Position numbers and translations under genes: made by a program
Shown: one piece after another, positions 27,014 through 36,930 of the stretch
How the letters are laid out: every line of letters begins with the position of its first letter
How positions within the stretch are numbered: position 1 is the stretch's first letter
Origin: Candidatus Heimdallarchaeota archaeon
Lineage (GTDB): Archaea > Asgardarchaeota > Heimdallarchaeia > Heimdallarchaeales > Kariarchaeaceae
DNA length: 64,000 nucleotides
Assembly (NCBI GenBank): GCA_026702845.1
Contig: JADCLS010000005.1
Location: 296,420 to 360,419 of the forward strand
Reading direction: 5' to 3'
Notes under the pieces: model-generated
The model's input: only the letters and a program-made list of their open reading frames with translations
The model's database searches: none
What the model was told of the DNA's origin: nothing

Positions 27014-27826
27014 GTGACTATGGATGATCATCAACGTCTTAGACAATTATGTGAAAAACTAGAGATAGACTATGATGGGGTTGTAAATTCATGGGGAACA
27101 TATTTTGAGGGTAATAATCTTGTTGGGATTAGCATAAGTAAAACTGAATTGGAAAGTTTGCCAGACGATATTTTTGATGGTTTTGCCAGTTTACGAGATA
27201 TCGACCTCTCAGCAAATAAATTGACATCACTACCTGAATCGATATTTTCATCAAATCCTGAACTCACTGATATAGACCTTTCAAATAATAAGTTGATAGA
27301 ATTACATTCAAAACAATTTATACATCAAACACATCTGCTTACACTGGCTCTTGATGGGAATAGGCTACAAAATTTACCCAAGGAGGTTTTTAAATCCTGC
27401 ACTCAACTCCAAGCCCTATTTTTATATGATAATGAGCTGGAACAATTGGATGAGGAAATATTCAACCAGATGCAATCATTAGAGGTTCTCTCAATATATA
27501 ACAACAAGCTTTCCAAATTACCTCGAATTCCTGATACTATTGAGGTTCTATTTGTTGCGGGTAATCAATTGATTATGGTGGAAGATGAATTCTCCCATCT
27601 AAAGAAAATCCAAAATATCGCAATTGAGACTACGAAGGAGATTATTCCGGAGTTGAGCTATAACGAACTTGACAATTTCTACTTGAAAACTGCATCTCTG
27701 CATCTAATGCTACTCTCTGATGAAACTATGGGTATGGGGATCTCTGATGAAATTTATCAGGAATTGGAGGAAGCTGGTCATATTTATACTGAGTTCGAGC
27801 AGATTCGTACACAGCTTCAGAAATAA
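27014..27826 (+). CDS. leucine-rich repeat protein
   Basis: A 270-residue soluble protein. The frame opens with GTG at 27014; the ATG two codons later (27020) is as likely. Residues 40-195 form about six to seven LRR units (LRDIDLSANKLTSLPESIF, LTDIDLSNNKLIEL, LLTLALDGNRLQNLP, LQALFLYDNELEQLD, LEVLSIYNNKLSKLP, IEVLFVAGNQL), each about 23 residues. The last 70 residues are helical. LRRs of this kind bind proteins. It follows the membrane LRR gene and precedes the HATPase/HExxH gene on the same strand. Confidence 0.85.
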   Translation: MTMDDHQRLRQLCEKLEIDYDGVVNSWGTYFEGNNLVGISISKTELESLPDDIFDGFASLRDIDLSANKLTSLPESIFSSNPELTDIDLSNNKLIELHSKQFIHQTHLLTLALDGNRLQNLPKEVFKSCTQLQALFLYDNELEQLDEEIFNQMQSLEVLSIYNNKLSKLPRIPDTIEVLFVAGNQLIMVEDEFSHLKKIQNIAIETTKEIIPELSYNELDNFYLKTASLHLMLLSDETMGMGISDEIYQELEEAGHIYTEFEQIRTQLQK

Positions 27827-27878
27827 TCCTCTACTCGATGCACAACAATAAAATAATCCCTAGGAGAAATATCATATA

Positions 27879-29789
27879 TTGAAAGGACTTAAGCATCAGA
27901 TCAACATGGAGAACTTCATCCTTCAGTTTAGAAAAGAGCATGATCTGATAGATGAACTGGTCACTAATGCGTTTGAGTCCGCCAAGAGTACAGTCATAGT
28001 CAATCATAAGGGGTACAGCATAGTTTTTCTAAATGATGGACCCTCACTTGATCTTGATACTATCAAAAATAAGCTATTAACAGCATTTGAAACAGGAGAG
28101 GAAAAATCTCTTGAAACAAACAGAGGCCTTGGTTTCATTGCTATTTACGGATATATGAAAAAAACTACCGTCAAAACAGGTAACTTGCTTGTTACGATCA
28201 GATCCTGGGACGAGATAAAGGTGGAGAGACAAAAAACAACCCTTGATGGAATGGAGATTGAAGTATTTCTAAGTGAGGAAGCGAAGACCATATATTCTAA
28301 AGCGAATGTTGAACAACACCTTAGCCACTGGTTCTATCAAAGCTCAATTGAGTTAATCTTCCAATCGGATAGTAATAATAGAGTGATTGGAAACAAATTC
28401 AAAGATAAATTGGCAATAAAATCAGAGAGAAAGTACAAGTATCAGAATCTCAAATATATTGATGAACCGATTATGCAATCTAATCAAGCAGTGCAATTTC
28501 TGCTCAAACTAACAAATATTGAGGCATACAGGTTATTACCCATACATTTAGACCTTAATGAGTTGGTGGAGAATAATCAATTGGATCAAATCACCCTTGT
28601 TATCTCGCATGGATCCTATTTAGATGCCACCCGTCGTAGTCTATCAACTTTCGGGTATAATCAAGTAAAACTATTACTTGACATCCTTAATCATAGACAA
28701 ATTAAAAAACAAATTAATCGTGAATTTTTTGCCCTCAATACGTATACAAAACAGTTAATCAATGATGTGGTGAATCAGATATTTTTGGATCAGATATATA
28801 GGAACCAGTTCATATCAGTAATATACAAAAGATTGACTAATAGTAGTTCACTATTATCTGAGATAGGTATGATTGATAAACTCTCTGAGATTATGGGACT
28901 TGAGTATAGGATTAGACAAAAACTCAGTGTTTCCTATCCCGGATTGGATTACTCAAGTATTTCCATATCTGCAGAGGATTTTAGAAATTGGCTTGATAAT
29001 CTCAATATGACCTCAATCATGACTATTTTCAGAGATATTCAAATTGGGTTCAAATATGAAGATGGTATACTTGTAGGAGAGGCTCATTTAATTGATTTGG
29101 ATCAGTATCCTTGGGTTCCATTCAGTGAGAAACTCCTTCTCTCCCCTCTCATTCAACAAGACAAGATAATCCTTGGTTTCCAGCATTTACCTTTTCTAAC
29201 AGGGAATGCACCTCTAAAGGAACAAGATTTAATACAGAAAACCATTAAACGACTCGTCATAGATGGCATATACTCTGAGTATTCGGCACAAATTGATACA
29301 GATTTATCCGTACTTGAGATAGAGGAGATACAGCTCTATACTAGGGATTATCAGGGAAAATCAATACTTTTCATGGTATATCCCGACTATATCCTGCAGT
29401 ACAATGAAATGAAAATTACAGAAGAATTGTTTAGGAAATATGAACTCTGGAAGAATATTCTCGAATTAACATTAGAGGCTTATACTGGTAATAATTTGAT
29501 GCAGAAACAGGGACTACAACCAGTGATTATGCTTAGATCTTCTGGATCTCTTGCATGTAGATTTGGGAATTACCTTGCACTCGAATACCAACTCATCCAG
29601 ACACTGGGTGATTCCCCTGAGAGTATTTATATTGGCCTATTGTACCCTGCCATTCATGAGATTGCCCATGTGTTTGAACGAAGACATAATGATAGATTTA
29701 GCAAAATAGAGGGAAGAATTACCAAACAATTACTTCAACAACCATTTATTGATAGAATTGCTAATCTTATTGCTTCATTTCTGCATTAA
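27879..29789 (+). CDS. Hsp90-like (GHKL) ATPase domain protein with C-terminal HExxH motif
   Basis: A 636-residue soluble protein; TTG start, with an ATG nine codons in (27906). Residues 25-105 fit the GHKL ATP fold: N-box IDELVTNAFESAKS, a strand ending VFLNDGPSLD (the ATP-lid aspartate position) and the glycine-rich ETNRGLGFIAIYGY, as in Hsp90/Sacsin-type HATPases. The middle (about 150-560) is not recognised. Near the end is HEIAHVFERRH (His593, Glu594, His597, with His603 six residues on), a zinc-metalloprotease-type HExxH in a helix. ATPase and HExxH in one chain is unusual. It follows two LRR genes and precedes GrpE, so a role in protein quality control is a reasonable guess. Alternatively the HExxH may be structural. 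Confidence 0.7.
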   Translation: MKGLKHQINMENFILQFRKEHDLIDELVTNAFESAKSTVIVNHKGYSIVFLNDGPSLDLDTIKNKLLTAFETGEEKSLETNRGLGFIAIYGYMKKTTVKTGNLLVTIRSWDEIKVERQKTTLDGMEIEVFLSEEAKTIYSKANVEQHLSHWFYQSSIELIFQSDSNNRVIGNKFKDKLAIKSERKYKYQNLKYIDEPIMQSNQAVQFLLKLTNIEAYRLLPIHLDLNELVENNQLDQITLVISHGSYLDATRRSLSTFGYNQVKLLLDILNHRQIKKQINREFFALNTYTKQLINDVVNQIFLDQIYRNQFISVIYKRLTNSSSLLSEIGMIDKLSEIMGLEYRIRQKLSVSYPGLDYSSISISAEDFRNWLDNLNMTSIMTIFRDIQIGFKYEDGILVGEAHLIDLDQYPWVPFSEKLLLSPLIQQDKIILGFQHLPFLTGNAPLKEQDLIQKTIKRLVIDGIYSEYSAQIDTDLSVLEIEEIQLYTRDYQGKSILFMVYPDYILQYNEMKITEELFRKYELWKNILELTLEAYTGNNLMQKQGLQPVIMLRSSGSLACRFGNYLALEYQLIQTLGDSPESIYIGLLYPAIHEIAHVFERRHNDRFSKIEGRITKQLLQQPFIDRIANLIASFLH

Positions 29790-29953
29790 TGATTATCTAA
29801 CTAAATCAAGAGTATTCATAAGAACAAGTTAGATTTTTGAAAATAACCAGTGAAATGTATCGATAAACCATTGATTGAATCTCTATGAAAGAATGAGCGA
29901 TGACAATTTACACTATCTATACGCATTAAAAAAAGTATCATCAATAATGATCT

Positions 29954-30682
29954 ATGAACAAAGATGATTCTGATAAGCAATCTATTACTGATAATTCCAA
30001 ACAAGAGATGCCTCAGAATACAGATGATACCATTATCAAATCTGAGGTCCAAGAAACCGAGAAGAAGGTTGATGATCCAGTAACTTCTGAAACACAAGAT
30101 GTCAAGGATAATTCCACGGAAACCGAGGAGAAAAAGGAAGAGATAGTGGAGATGGTGGAGATCCCTAAGAAACGTTTGCTGGAATTGGAAACTGTTGAGG
30201 CACGTGTGTTAGAGGAAATAAAACTTGAGCGTGCAAATTCAATCAATTTTAGAAAACGTATGGAGAAACAACGAGATGAGTTTGTGGAACTAGCAGCAGT
30301 CAGGGTACTAACCAAATTACTCTCAGTCAAGGAGGATTTGGATCGCATAGTGGAGAAAGGCAAGGTAGAAATTCCAGAGACACATTTCAAGGGAATAGAA
30401 CTGTTACAACAAAGAACTGAAGGAATATTTACCTCGGAAAATGTGGAACTCATCAAAATAGAGCTAAATAAAACAAAATATGATCCCACCTTCCATGAGG
30501 CTATTGTGGCAGTACCCAATCCAGATCTTCCACCCAATACCATAATGGATGTGACAAACGCTGGGTTCAAGAAAGGTGATCGAGTTATTAGAGCTGCAAA
30601 AGTCGTAATCTCGCAAGCACCACCAACAAAAAAAGAAAAAGAAAAGCAAGAAGATGAGGAAACAGAGTTCAAGGAATTCTAG
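29954..30682 (+). CDS. grpE: GrpE nucleotide exchange factor for Hsp70/DnaK
   Basis: A 242-residue protein. Residues 1-65 are acidic, Gln/Glu/Lys-rich and probably disordered; then a long coiled coil (about 70-135, ELETVEARVLEEIKLERANS, INFRKRMEKQRDEF) and the beta-wing head with the GrpE motifs YDPTFHEAIVAVPNPDLPPNTI and RVIRAAKVVIS. GrpE opens DnaK to exchange ADP for ATP. DnaK and DnaJ genes are not in the window. ATG start. Some archaea took this system from bacteria. Confidence 0.92.
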   Translation: MNKDDSDKQSITDNSKQEMPQNTDDTIIKSEVQETEKKVDDPVTSETQDVKDNSTETEEKKEEIVEMVEIPKKRLLELETVEARVLEEIKLERANSINFRKRMEKQRDEFVELAAVRVLTKLLSVKEDLDRIVEKGKVEIPETHFKGIELLQQRTEGIFTSENVELIKIELNKTKYDPTFHEAIVAVPNPDLPPNTIMDVTNAGFKKGDRVIRAAKVVISQAPPTKKEKEKQEDEETEFKEF

Positions 30683-30778
30683 TCCTACTTTTATTATAAT
30701 TCAACAAGATACTTTTATAAGAGATTATTTATATACTACTGAAAAACTAAAGCTTTAATCAAATTTCCAGTGAGAAAA

Positions 30779-30910
30779 ATGAAGTCAAAATTAGTTTTTA
30801 TCATCATGATTCTGTGTTTATCTATGATATATGCAGAACCTGTATATCCACAATCAGATATTACTTCACAGGACAATAAGTTTGTTCAATCAGTAAGGAA
30901 CAAGCCTTGA
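30779..30910 (+). CDS. signal-peptide fragment out of frame with the giant surface protein
   Basis: ATG at 30779 opens 43 codons that read as a clean signal peptide (MKSKLVFIIMILCLSMIYAE) followed by a mature start, then end at TGA 30908-30910. The giant surface protein begins in another frame, its frame being open from 30880 and its TTG start at 30907 overlapping this TGA. The two frames overlap in 30880-30907. One base inserted or lost there or just upstream would give one protein with a signal peptide, which the giant protein lacks on its own. The likely causes are a sequencing or assembly error, a true frameshift mutation, or recoding. TATA-like TTTATATA lies upstream (about 30728-30735). 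Confidence 0.6.
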   Translation: MKSKLVFIIMILCLSMIYAEPVYPQSDITSQDNKFVQSVRNKP

Positions 30911-33900
30911 ATTCCCCTGAAGTAGTTCCTGAAGAATTTAAAACGTCTTCAGGAAGACCATCTACCCAAATTATTGAAGATGGTCAAGCAGAATTATCAA
31001 CTGCTAATGAACAATCAGCAACTAACCCAGAGCTCCCAATTCTGACTTTGAGAAGCAATGTCCCCCATAATTCTTACATCATTTATGATTTGGAGATGAA
31101 TATAATAACAAATGGAGAAATGAGTCTAGAGAAGGATCTATTTCTCGCATCAGGCCAGTACATTGTCGATATGATTGCTGATGATGTCATTAGATCTGAT
31201 CCGATTTCTGTATTTGGGGAGGGTGAGGTGTATACATCCGAATTCTCTAAAGTAACACTCTCTCCATACTCATTTGAGGAAGTTGAGAATAGACTTGTTG
31301 CGTTAAGATCTTCTGACAAATTGATCTGGGAAGGAACACTCCTCAGTGATGTTGATGTATATCTCCCAAACAATAACTATGAGCTCTATGCAAATGGAGA
31401 ATTTCAGAAGTCTATTAGTTCAGAAATAGATATTATCTATCCGGTTTTACTTTACAACAGACCTGCAAACTCCATAGGATTGGATGCAGTGGTAGAATTC
31501 GGGGATCTCATTGTCAATGTGACCACAAGTCATGATTCACCCTTATCTAGTATTTCAATAAAGCTTTACAATTCATCAACTGGCGAACAGATGGTTTCAT
31601 CATCTACAAATGCTCAGGGAATTAGTGTATTGACACTAGCTCCAGGGGATTATGATCTTGTAACCTATTCAATCAATGATGATTATACTCGTATTTCAAA
31701 TGATAGTGTGACTATCACTGGTGGTGCAGATACTGTGATGGACATTGGTTTTACTCAAGTAATAGCCTACTATCCAACGAATACTGAAACTGATCTGTAT
31801 CAATATTCAGGATCGCGATACATTTCATATCGGTATACAGCAGCTGATACACATCTTGCCAGGTATTTTCTTCCAGCAGGAAATAGATATTATCTGACCA
31901 TGGGAGGTAGTACATATCATTTCAATACAACCATGAGGGGTAAAATCATTATCGGCAGCAAGATCAATAACCAACCAGTAATCGATACTATAAGCCATAG
32001 TGGAAGGGTGAATACCGATGAGCATGTGAATATTACAATTACCTCCTCAGATATCGATTTTGATCCTTTAAGCTATACTTTTACGGTAAATACTGGTTCC
32101 TATACAGTTTTGCGTACATATTGGTCAGCATATGATAAATGGTCTGTAGATCTACGATATTTTGCCTCCAGTGTAGACGAGATTTATCAACTCAATATCA
32201 GCGTCAGTGATGGTGATCTAAGTGATTATGATCGTATCTATCTTTCAGATAGAACAAGTACTATCACATTGAACTCAACAGCTGCAGGTGATCGTCCTCT
32301 AAATACAGAAGTAAGTGTGTATGAGTATGACGGTGATTATGTTACTTACAAATATACATCAAGCACTACAGGAACTGCAACATTGTCAATCTTGGATGGT
32401 GAATATTACCTAAGATGGATAGAGGATTATTATCATATTAGTGCTAATTATAAATTTGATGCAACTACTGGATCTTACTATTTTGCCTACTCATGGGCTG
32501 AAATTAGAATCAATGTGACTAAAGAGTTTGATCTACCTGCAACTGCAACGGTGTACATATATAATGATACCACCTCCATATCCTCCAGAGGTACCGATAG
32601 TAATGGTATAAGTTCCTTTGTTGTACCCACGTATACTAATTACAGTTACAGAGCTCGAATGACTAATTACCTGTATGATTATTATAACTCTGCACCAGCT
32701 GGTATTATTTCCAATGATAGTTTCTCATTTGGAGCAATTGCTGTCTATGCCTTTGATGGATCCACAGCGCTCAATAAGGAAACAGATCTGTATTACAATA
32801 CAACCAACACTATAGAGTATATTTCTTACCAGTATACAGGAACAGATGGAATAGCAATTTACAATCTTGCTCCTGGGAATTATGCAGTCAAGTCATTTAA
32901 GACCCCAGTTGAGTTTTATTACAACATAGCTGTAGTTGCTGGAAATGCCGAGATAGTTGGGGATTTTGTCAATTCTAATCCAGTTATCACCTCAATCAGT
33001 GCTTCACCTGCAAGAATCAATGCGAATGAGAATACCACCATAAGCCTGGTTTTCACGGACAATGATATTGTTGATACTCATACCTTCTCATGGACAAGTA
33101 ATGTAGGTAGTTTTATTGGGACTGGACAATCTGTGATTTATGTAGCTCCTGCAACTCAAGAGCTGTATAAAATTGAGGTGACCATTCATGATAATTATGG
33201 AGGAACAGATCAGAGCTATATCTATGTCTCCAACAGAGTGGCAAGCATCACAGTGAATTCAACCACAACAAATGGAGATCCCTTGAATACTGAGTTTAAC
33301 TTGTATAGATATGATAATTATGTAAATGTGTATCAAACATACAAGTACTCAAGTTCCACTACTGGATTAGCAACATTTACGGGTATCTATGATGGGGAAT
33401 ATTTGATGACAGGAAGAGAAAATAATGATTTCGAGATGACTTTTCTACTAGATGGTGAGAATATCCTGTTAAACTATACATGGGGAGTGCTTGAGGTCAA
33501 TGTTAACACTCATGATGCCCCGTTGGCCACTACCACAAGAGTACTGGTTCAAGGGACTGAGACGAGTATTTCATCCCAAACATCGACAAATGGTCTTGCT
33601 TACTATATTCTTAAACCAGGTACGTATGATGTAAAAGCTACAAGCTCTGCTACTAATATCTACTCCTATGATGTTGTCATTCTTGGTAATGAACTAAGCT
33701 CCGTGACACTAGAGTTTGGTCAGATTAATTCAAATTACTTTGATGCATTTGGCAACCCCATGAATAAGGAAACAGATCTCTATACAAGCACAGGAATGTA
33801 TCTTACCTATAAGTACCTTGGAACTGATGGTCACGTAATATATGATGTTGCTCCAGGTAATTATACTTTGAAATTGATAAGCTATCCCAATACATGGATC

Positions 33901-36900
33901 TATAATCTGATAGTTACCCCTCTGGGAATGGTTTATGCAAATTTGACTACTGGTGCACTGGCAATTTATTCTGATCCAGCAGTATCAACTAGAATCTACT
34001 ACCAGGATACAACTACTACTATTCTTTCAGGAAATACAGATGCTGAAGGACTGAAATTATATCATCTTGCCCCTGGAACTTATGATGTACTGATAAATGG
34101 TATTCTATTTCCAGATATTACAATTATTGCGGATCAAAGGGTGATAATAAACGAAAAGAATAACCGAGCCCCTAGCATCGTGAGTGTAAGTTCTTCAAAT
34201 GGAAAGCTAGTGGAGAATCAAGATACAGAAATACGAGTTGTGGTGACGGATATTGATTACGATTATGATAATTTACAGTTAACCGCAACCACAAATGCAG
34301 GATCAATCGATACTGTCCATTTTGCCGGCTTTGAAACTGAAAATGTTTTTGCGATGAAATTCAATTATCATTCTCCTAGCTCATTACAATCCATGGTGAT
34401 CAATATAACTATAACTGATGAGAGTGGAGGCTTTGATTCCTACATTTTTATCTTATCTAATCAATTCAATCTTATCCATGCTCATTCAAGCCGTGGAGAT
34501 GGTGTACCGGAGACTACAACATTACGCATCTACGATGTACAAAGTGGAACAAATGTTAAGACAGTAACAGTGTATGGGTATGAAAGTTTCAACCTTGAAG
34601 ATGGCTATTACAATTTTGTATTCGATGAGGTAACAGATATTTATCTCTATAAATTGTGGATCCTAGGGGGCGAAACTTATAATGTGACTGCAAGGTTTGG
34701 TGAATTAACCGTAACTTCATTGGGTTCAGGAGGGGAGAAATTGAACTCAGAAGTGGATATCTATAATGGTACTACTGATGCTTATATTTCTTATCAATAT
34801 ACAGGTAGTGATGGAGAGGCCTTTTTTGTCTTAGCTCCTGGTTATTACAAGGTAATAGTGAGAGAGAATACTGACATTACCTTCTATGTTACTATTACAG
34901 GTGGTGGCATCGCTTATGCAGGTGCAGGTATCCCTGATCTCATCACACCAGCAGATGATCTGCAATACCAATATGGAGACACTGGAAATGAATTGGCTTG
35001 GGAATTCACTGATACCAATCCACATTGGTTTAATATCACCTTAGATGGTGAGAATTACGCCAATGGTGCCTGGGATGGATCAATCATCACCATTAATGTA
35101 GATGGATTGGAAGTTGGAGATCATTATTTCAGAATTTACGTTAACGATACCTACGGGTTGACAAATACGCATCTCGTGACTGTTAGTGTAACTCCTCCAC
35201 CAGCACCTCATGCAGTTCCTGGAACCTATGATACTGTAGAATTTGGTGACACTTTAGAGGTAAGTTGGTCGGTATCAGCATTGTATCCAGACAAGTATAT
35301 TATTTACCTTGATGGAGTAGCAATGGTTTCAGGATCTTGGTCAAATGGTTCTCTCACTTATGATGTCGGATCCCAACTACCTGGCACATATAATGTAACC
35401 CTGTTTCTTAATGATACACTCGGTACAGAATTTATTTCAAGTATATTTGTGGTATATCTAGAGGATCCACTACCAACCCTCAATGATAAAATTACAGATC
35501 TTGTCTATGAGATAGGCGAATCGAATCAAAGTATCTACTGGATATTCGAAGATAACAACCCAGCGACCTTCAGCTTGTATCAGAATGGCACCTCACTGAT
35601 TACAGGTGCATGGACAAGTCTTACTGAGATACGTTATTCTCTTCCTGAACTAGCAATAGGCGTATACAACTATACACTCGTAGTAGAGGATCTAAGTGGT
35701 GGCCAGAATATACAGGCTATCTGGGTTACTGTTGAGAAGGATCAGACTGCGCCTTATATTCAGTATTTATCTGGGTATACCTATCCTGAGGATGAACTTA
35801 TCTTCATGGATTGGAATGCTACTGACTATCATCCAAATAATTACTCCGTATCTGTTAATGGAGAAATCTTATTTATTGAGAATTGGGTGAATTTCATATC
35901 CTTCAACCATACCTTTGAGGATCCAGGTGAGTATACAATCAAACTGGAAGTATGGGATACATATGGCAATCTTGTCGTTGATGAGTTCAATATCACCATC
36001 ACTATTGTGGATCTTGTAGCCCCTGTCATCAATGGTTTTGAGTTGATGGGTTTCAATGAGAGCACCGCATTTGATGTGGATTGGCAGATTGTTGAGGAAA
36101 ACCCCAGTTACTGCATGATATACCTAGATAGTGTCAAAGTAGCAGAGTATAATCTGACCAGTATTGTGATCAGATATTCATCTACTGGATTATCAGCTGG
36201 TTTATACAATCTAACACTAGTAGTATTCGATGTGGGTGGTAACTCTGATACTTTTACGACAATGTTACAGATTAATATAGTAGATACAGATCCGCCTCAG
36301 ATATCAGGTGATGCCACACTCAGTACCACAGAAACGAGTATTACACTTAGCTGGAGTATTACTGATGCTCATCCTGCATATTATGAGCTATATCATCAGG
36401 GTAGTTTAGTACTAACTAAGAATATGACCCTCGCTGGAGATATAACGTATACTGCATCTAATCTTAACCCAGGAAGTCATAATTTCACCTTGATAGTCTA
36501 TGATGTAAAAGATAATTTTGCCAGTTTCACGACTATTGTCACAGTTGAGGAGGATAGCAATGATCTTGCCTTTCTCACGACACCTTACAACCTTGTCATT
36601 GGTAAGGATGTGGAGTATATACTGATTTGGCAGGTCATTGGTAGCAATCCTAATGGATATACCGTCTTTCTAGATGGAACCGATGTACAATCAGATAGTT
36701 GGACCAGTGGTGGGAATATTGAGTATATCATCAACTTCTCAGTTATTGGAAGCTATAATGTAAAATTAGTAGCCACAAACCTTGCTGGTGATAGTATTGA
36801 GCACAATATTTCAATTGTAGTGATTGCTGAGGTTGCAGGATCAAATACTACAGATACTCCCTATCCCTTCCTCTTCTTCCTACTCACCTTAGGTGGGTTG

Positions 36901-36930
36901 GTTAGTATTCTAAGGAGGTTCAAGAAATGA
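30907..36930 (+). CDS. giant modular surface protein with C-terminal anchor
   Basis: A 2007-residue protein read from TTG 30907; its proper start is probably the out-of-frame signal peptide at 30779. The first two-thirds carry carboxypeptidase-regulatory-like beta modules with a repeated ETDLY...SYQYTGTDG...LAPGNY pattern, interrupted by cadherin-like modules (VVAGNAE..., DNDIVDTHTFSWTSNVG). The last third is seven Ig-like modules of about 90 residues (W..xD.NP..Y.LY.NG...G.W). The C-terminus TPYPFLFF..., a hydrophobic stretch and RRFKK is a membrane anchor. Many Asn-X-Ser/Thr sites suggest N-glycosylation. It overlaps the next gene by four bases (ATGA). Probably an S-layer-type or adhesion protein. 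Confidence 0.85.
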   Translation: MNSPEVVPEEFKTSSGRPSTQIIEDGQAELSTANEQSATNPELPILTLRSNVPHNSYIIYDLEMNIITNGEMSLEKDLFLASGQYIVDMIADDVIRSDPISVFGEGEVYTSEFSKVTLSPYSFEEVENRLVALRSSDKLIWEGTLLSDVDVYLPNNNYELYANGEFQKSISSEIDIIYPVLLYNRPANSIGLDAVVEFGDLIVNVTTSHDSPLSSISIKLYNSSTGEQMVSSSTNAQGISVLTLAPGDYDLVTYSINDDYTRISNDSVTITGGADTVMDIGFTQVIAYYPTNTETDLYQYSGSRYISYRYTAADTHLARYFLPAGNRYYLTMGGSTYHFNTTMRGKIIIGSKINNQPVIDTISHSGRVNTDEHVNITITSSDIDFDPLSYTFTVNTGSYTVLRTYWSAYDKWSVDLRYFASSVDEIYQLNISVSDGDLSDYDRIYLSDRTSTITLNSTAAGDRPLNTEVSVYEYDGDYVTYKYTSSTTGTATLSILDGEYYLRWIEDYYHISANYKFDATTGSYYFAYSWAEIRINVTKEFDLPATATVYIYNDTTSISSRGTDSNGISSFVVPTYTNYSYRARMTNYLYDYYNSAPAGIISNDSFSFGAIAVYAFDGSTALNKETDLYYNTTNTIEYISYQYTGTDGIAIYNLAPGNYAVKSFKTPVEFYYNIAVVAGNAEIVGDFVNSNPVITSISASPARINANENTTISLVFTDNDIVDTHTFSWTSNVGSFIGTGQSVIYVAPATQELYKIEVTIHDNYGGTDQSYIYVSNRVASITVNSTTTNGDPLNTEFNLYRYDNYVNVYQTYKYSSSTTGLATFTGIYDGEYLMTGRENNDFEMTFLLDGENILLNYTWGVLEVNVNTHDAPLATTTRVLVQGTETSISSQTSTNGLAYYILKPGTYDVKATSSATNIYSYDVVILGNELSSVTLEFGQINSNYFDAFGNPMNKETDLYTSTGMYLTYKYLGTDGHVIYDVAPGNYTLKLISYPNTWIYNLIVTPLGMVYANLTTGALAIYSDPAVSTRIYYQDTTTTILSGNTDAEGLKLYHLAPGTYDVLINGILFPDITIIADQRVIINEKNNRAPSIVSVSSSNGKLVENQDTEIRVVVTDIDYDYDNLQLTATTNAGSIDTVHFAGFETENVFAMKFNYHSPSSLQSMVINITITDESGGFDSYIFILSNQFNLIHAHSSRGDGVPETTTLRIYDVQSGTNVKTVTVYGYESFNLEDGYYNFVFDEVTDIYLYKLWILGGETYNVTARFGELTVTSLGSGGEKLNSEVDIYNGTTDAYISYQYTGSDGEAFFVLAPGYYKVIVRENTDITFYVTITGGGIAYAGAGIPDLITPADDLQYQYGDTGNELAWEFTDTNPHWFNITLDGENYANGAWDGSIITINVDGLEVGDHYFRIYVNDTYGLTNTHLVTVSVTPPPAPHAVPGTYDTVEFGDTLEVSWSVSALYPDKYIIYLDGVAMVSGSWSNGSLTYDVGSQLPGTYNVTLFLNDTLGTEFISSIFVVYLEDPLPTLNDKITDLVYEIGESNQSIYWIFEDNNPATFSLYQNGTSLITGAWTSLTEIRYSLPELAIGVYNYTLVVEDLSGGQNIQAIWVTVEKDQTAPYIQYLSGYTYPEDELIFMDWNATDYHPNNYSVSVNGEILFIENWVNFISFNHTFEDPGEYTIKLEVWDTYGNLVVDEFNITITIVDLVAPVINGFELMGFNESTAFDVDWQIVEENPSYCMIYLDSVKVAEYNLTSIVIRYSSTGLSAGLYNLTLVVFDVGGNSDTFTTMLQINIVDTDPPQISGDATLSTTETSITLSWSITDAHPAYYELYHQGSLVLTKNMTLAGDITYTASNLNPGSHNFTLIVYDVKDNFASFTTIVTVEEDSNDLAFLTTPYNLVIGKDVEYILIWQVIGSNPNGYTVFLDGTDVQSDSWTSGGNIEYIINFSVIGSYNVKLVATNLAGDSIEHNISIVVIAEVAGSNTTDTPYPFLFFLLTLGGLVSILRRFKK
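31750..34900 (+). repeat. repeated ETDLY/SYQYTG beta modules inside the giant surface protein
   Basis: Six protein-level repeats are centred near 31785, 32300, 32770, 33285, 33760 and 34742. Each reads as (L/M)N(T/K)ExxxLY, a (S/T)Y(K/Q)Y strand, TGxxG and APGxY. At the DNA level they are well diverged. Confidence 0.7.
34940..36830 (+). repeat. seven Ig-like modules in the giant surface protein
   Basis: Seven modules of about 265-285 bases begin near 34945, 35218, 35479, 35755, 36020, 36298 and 36570. Each has a W-x-(I/F/V) strand, an NPxxY turn, an NG/DG hairpin, a (G/S)xW strand and a GxYNxT(L/I) ending. The same module type makes up the last half of the protein at 59199-63422. Confidence 0.75.

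Noticed and set aside
30013..30672. 219-residue Ser/Thr-rich open frame on the minus strand
   Set aside because: It is the mirror of the GrpE gene; its low-complexity content comes from the acidic coding strand.
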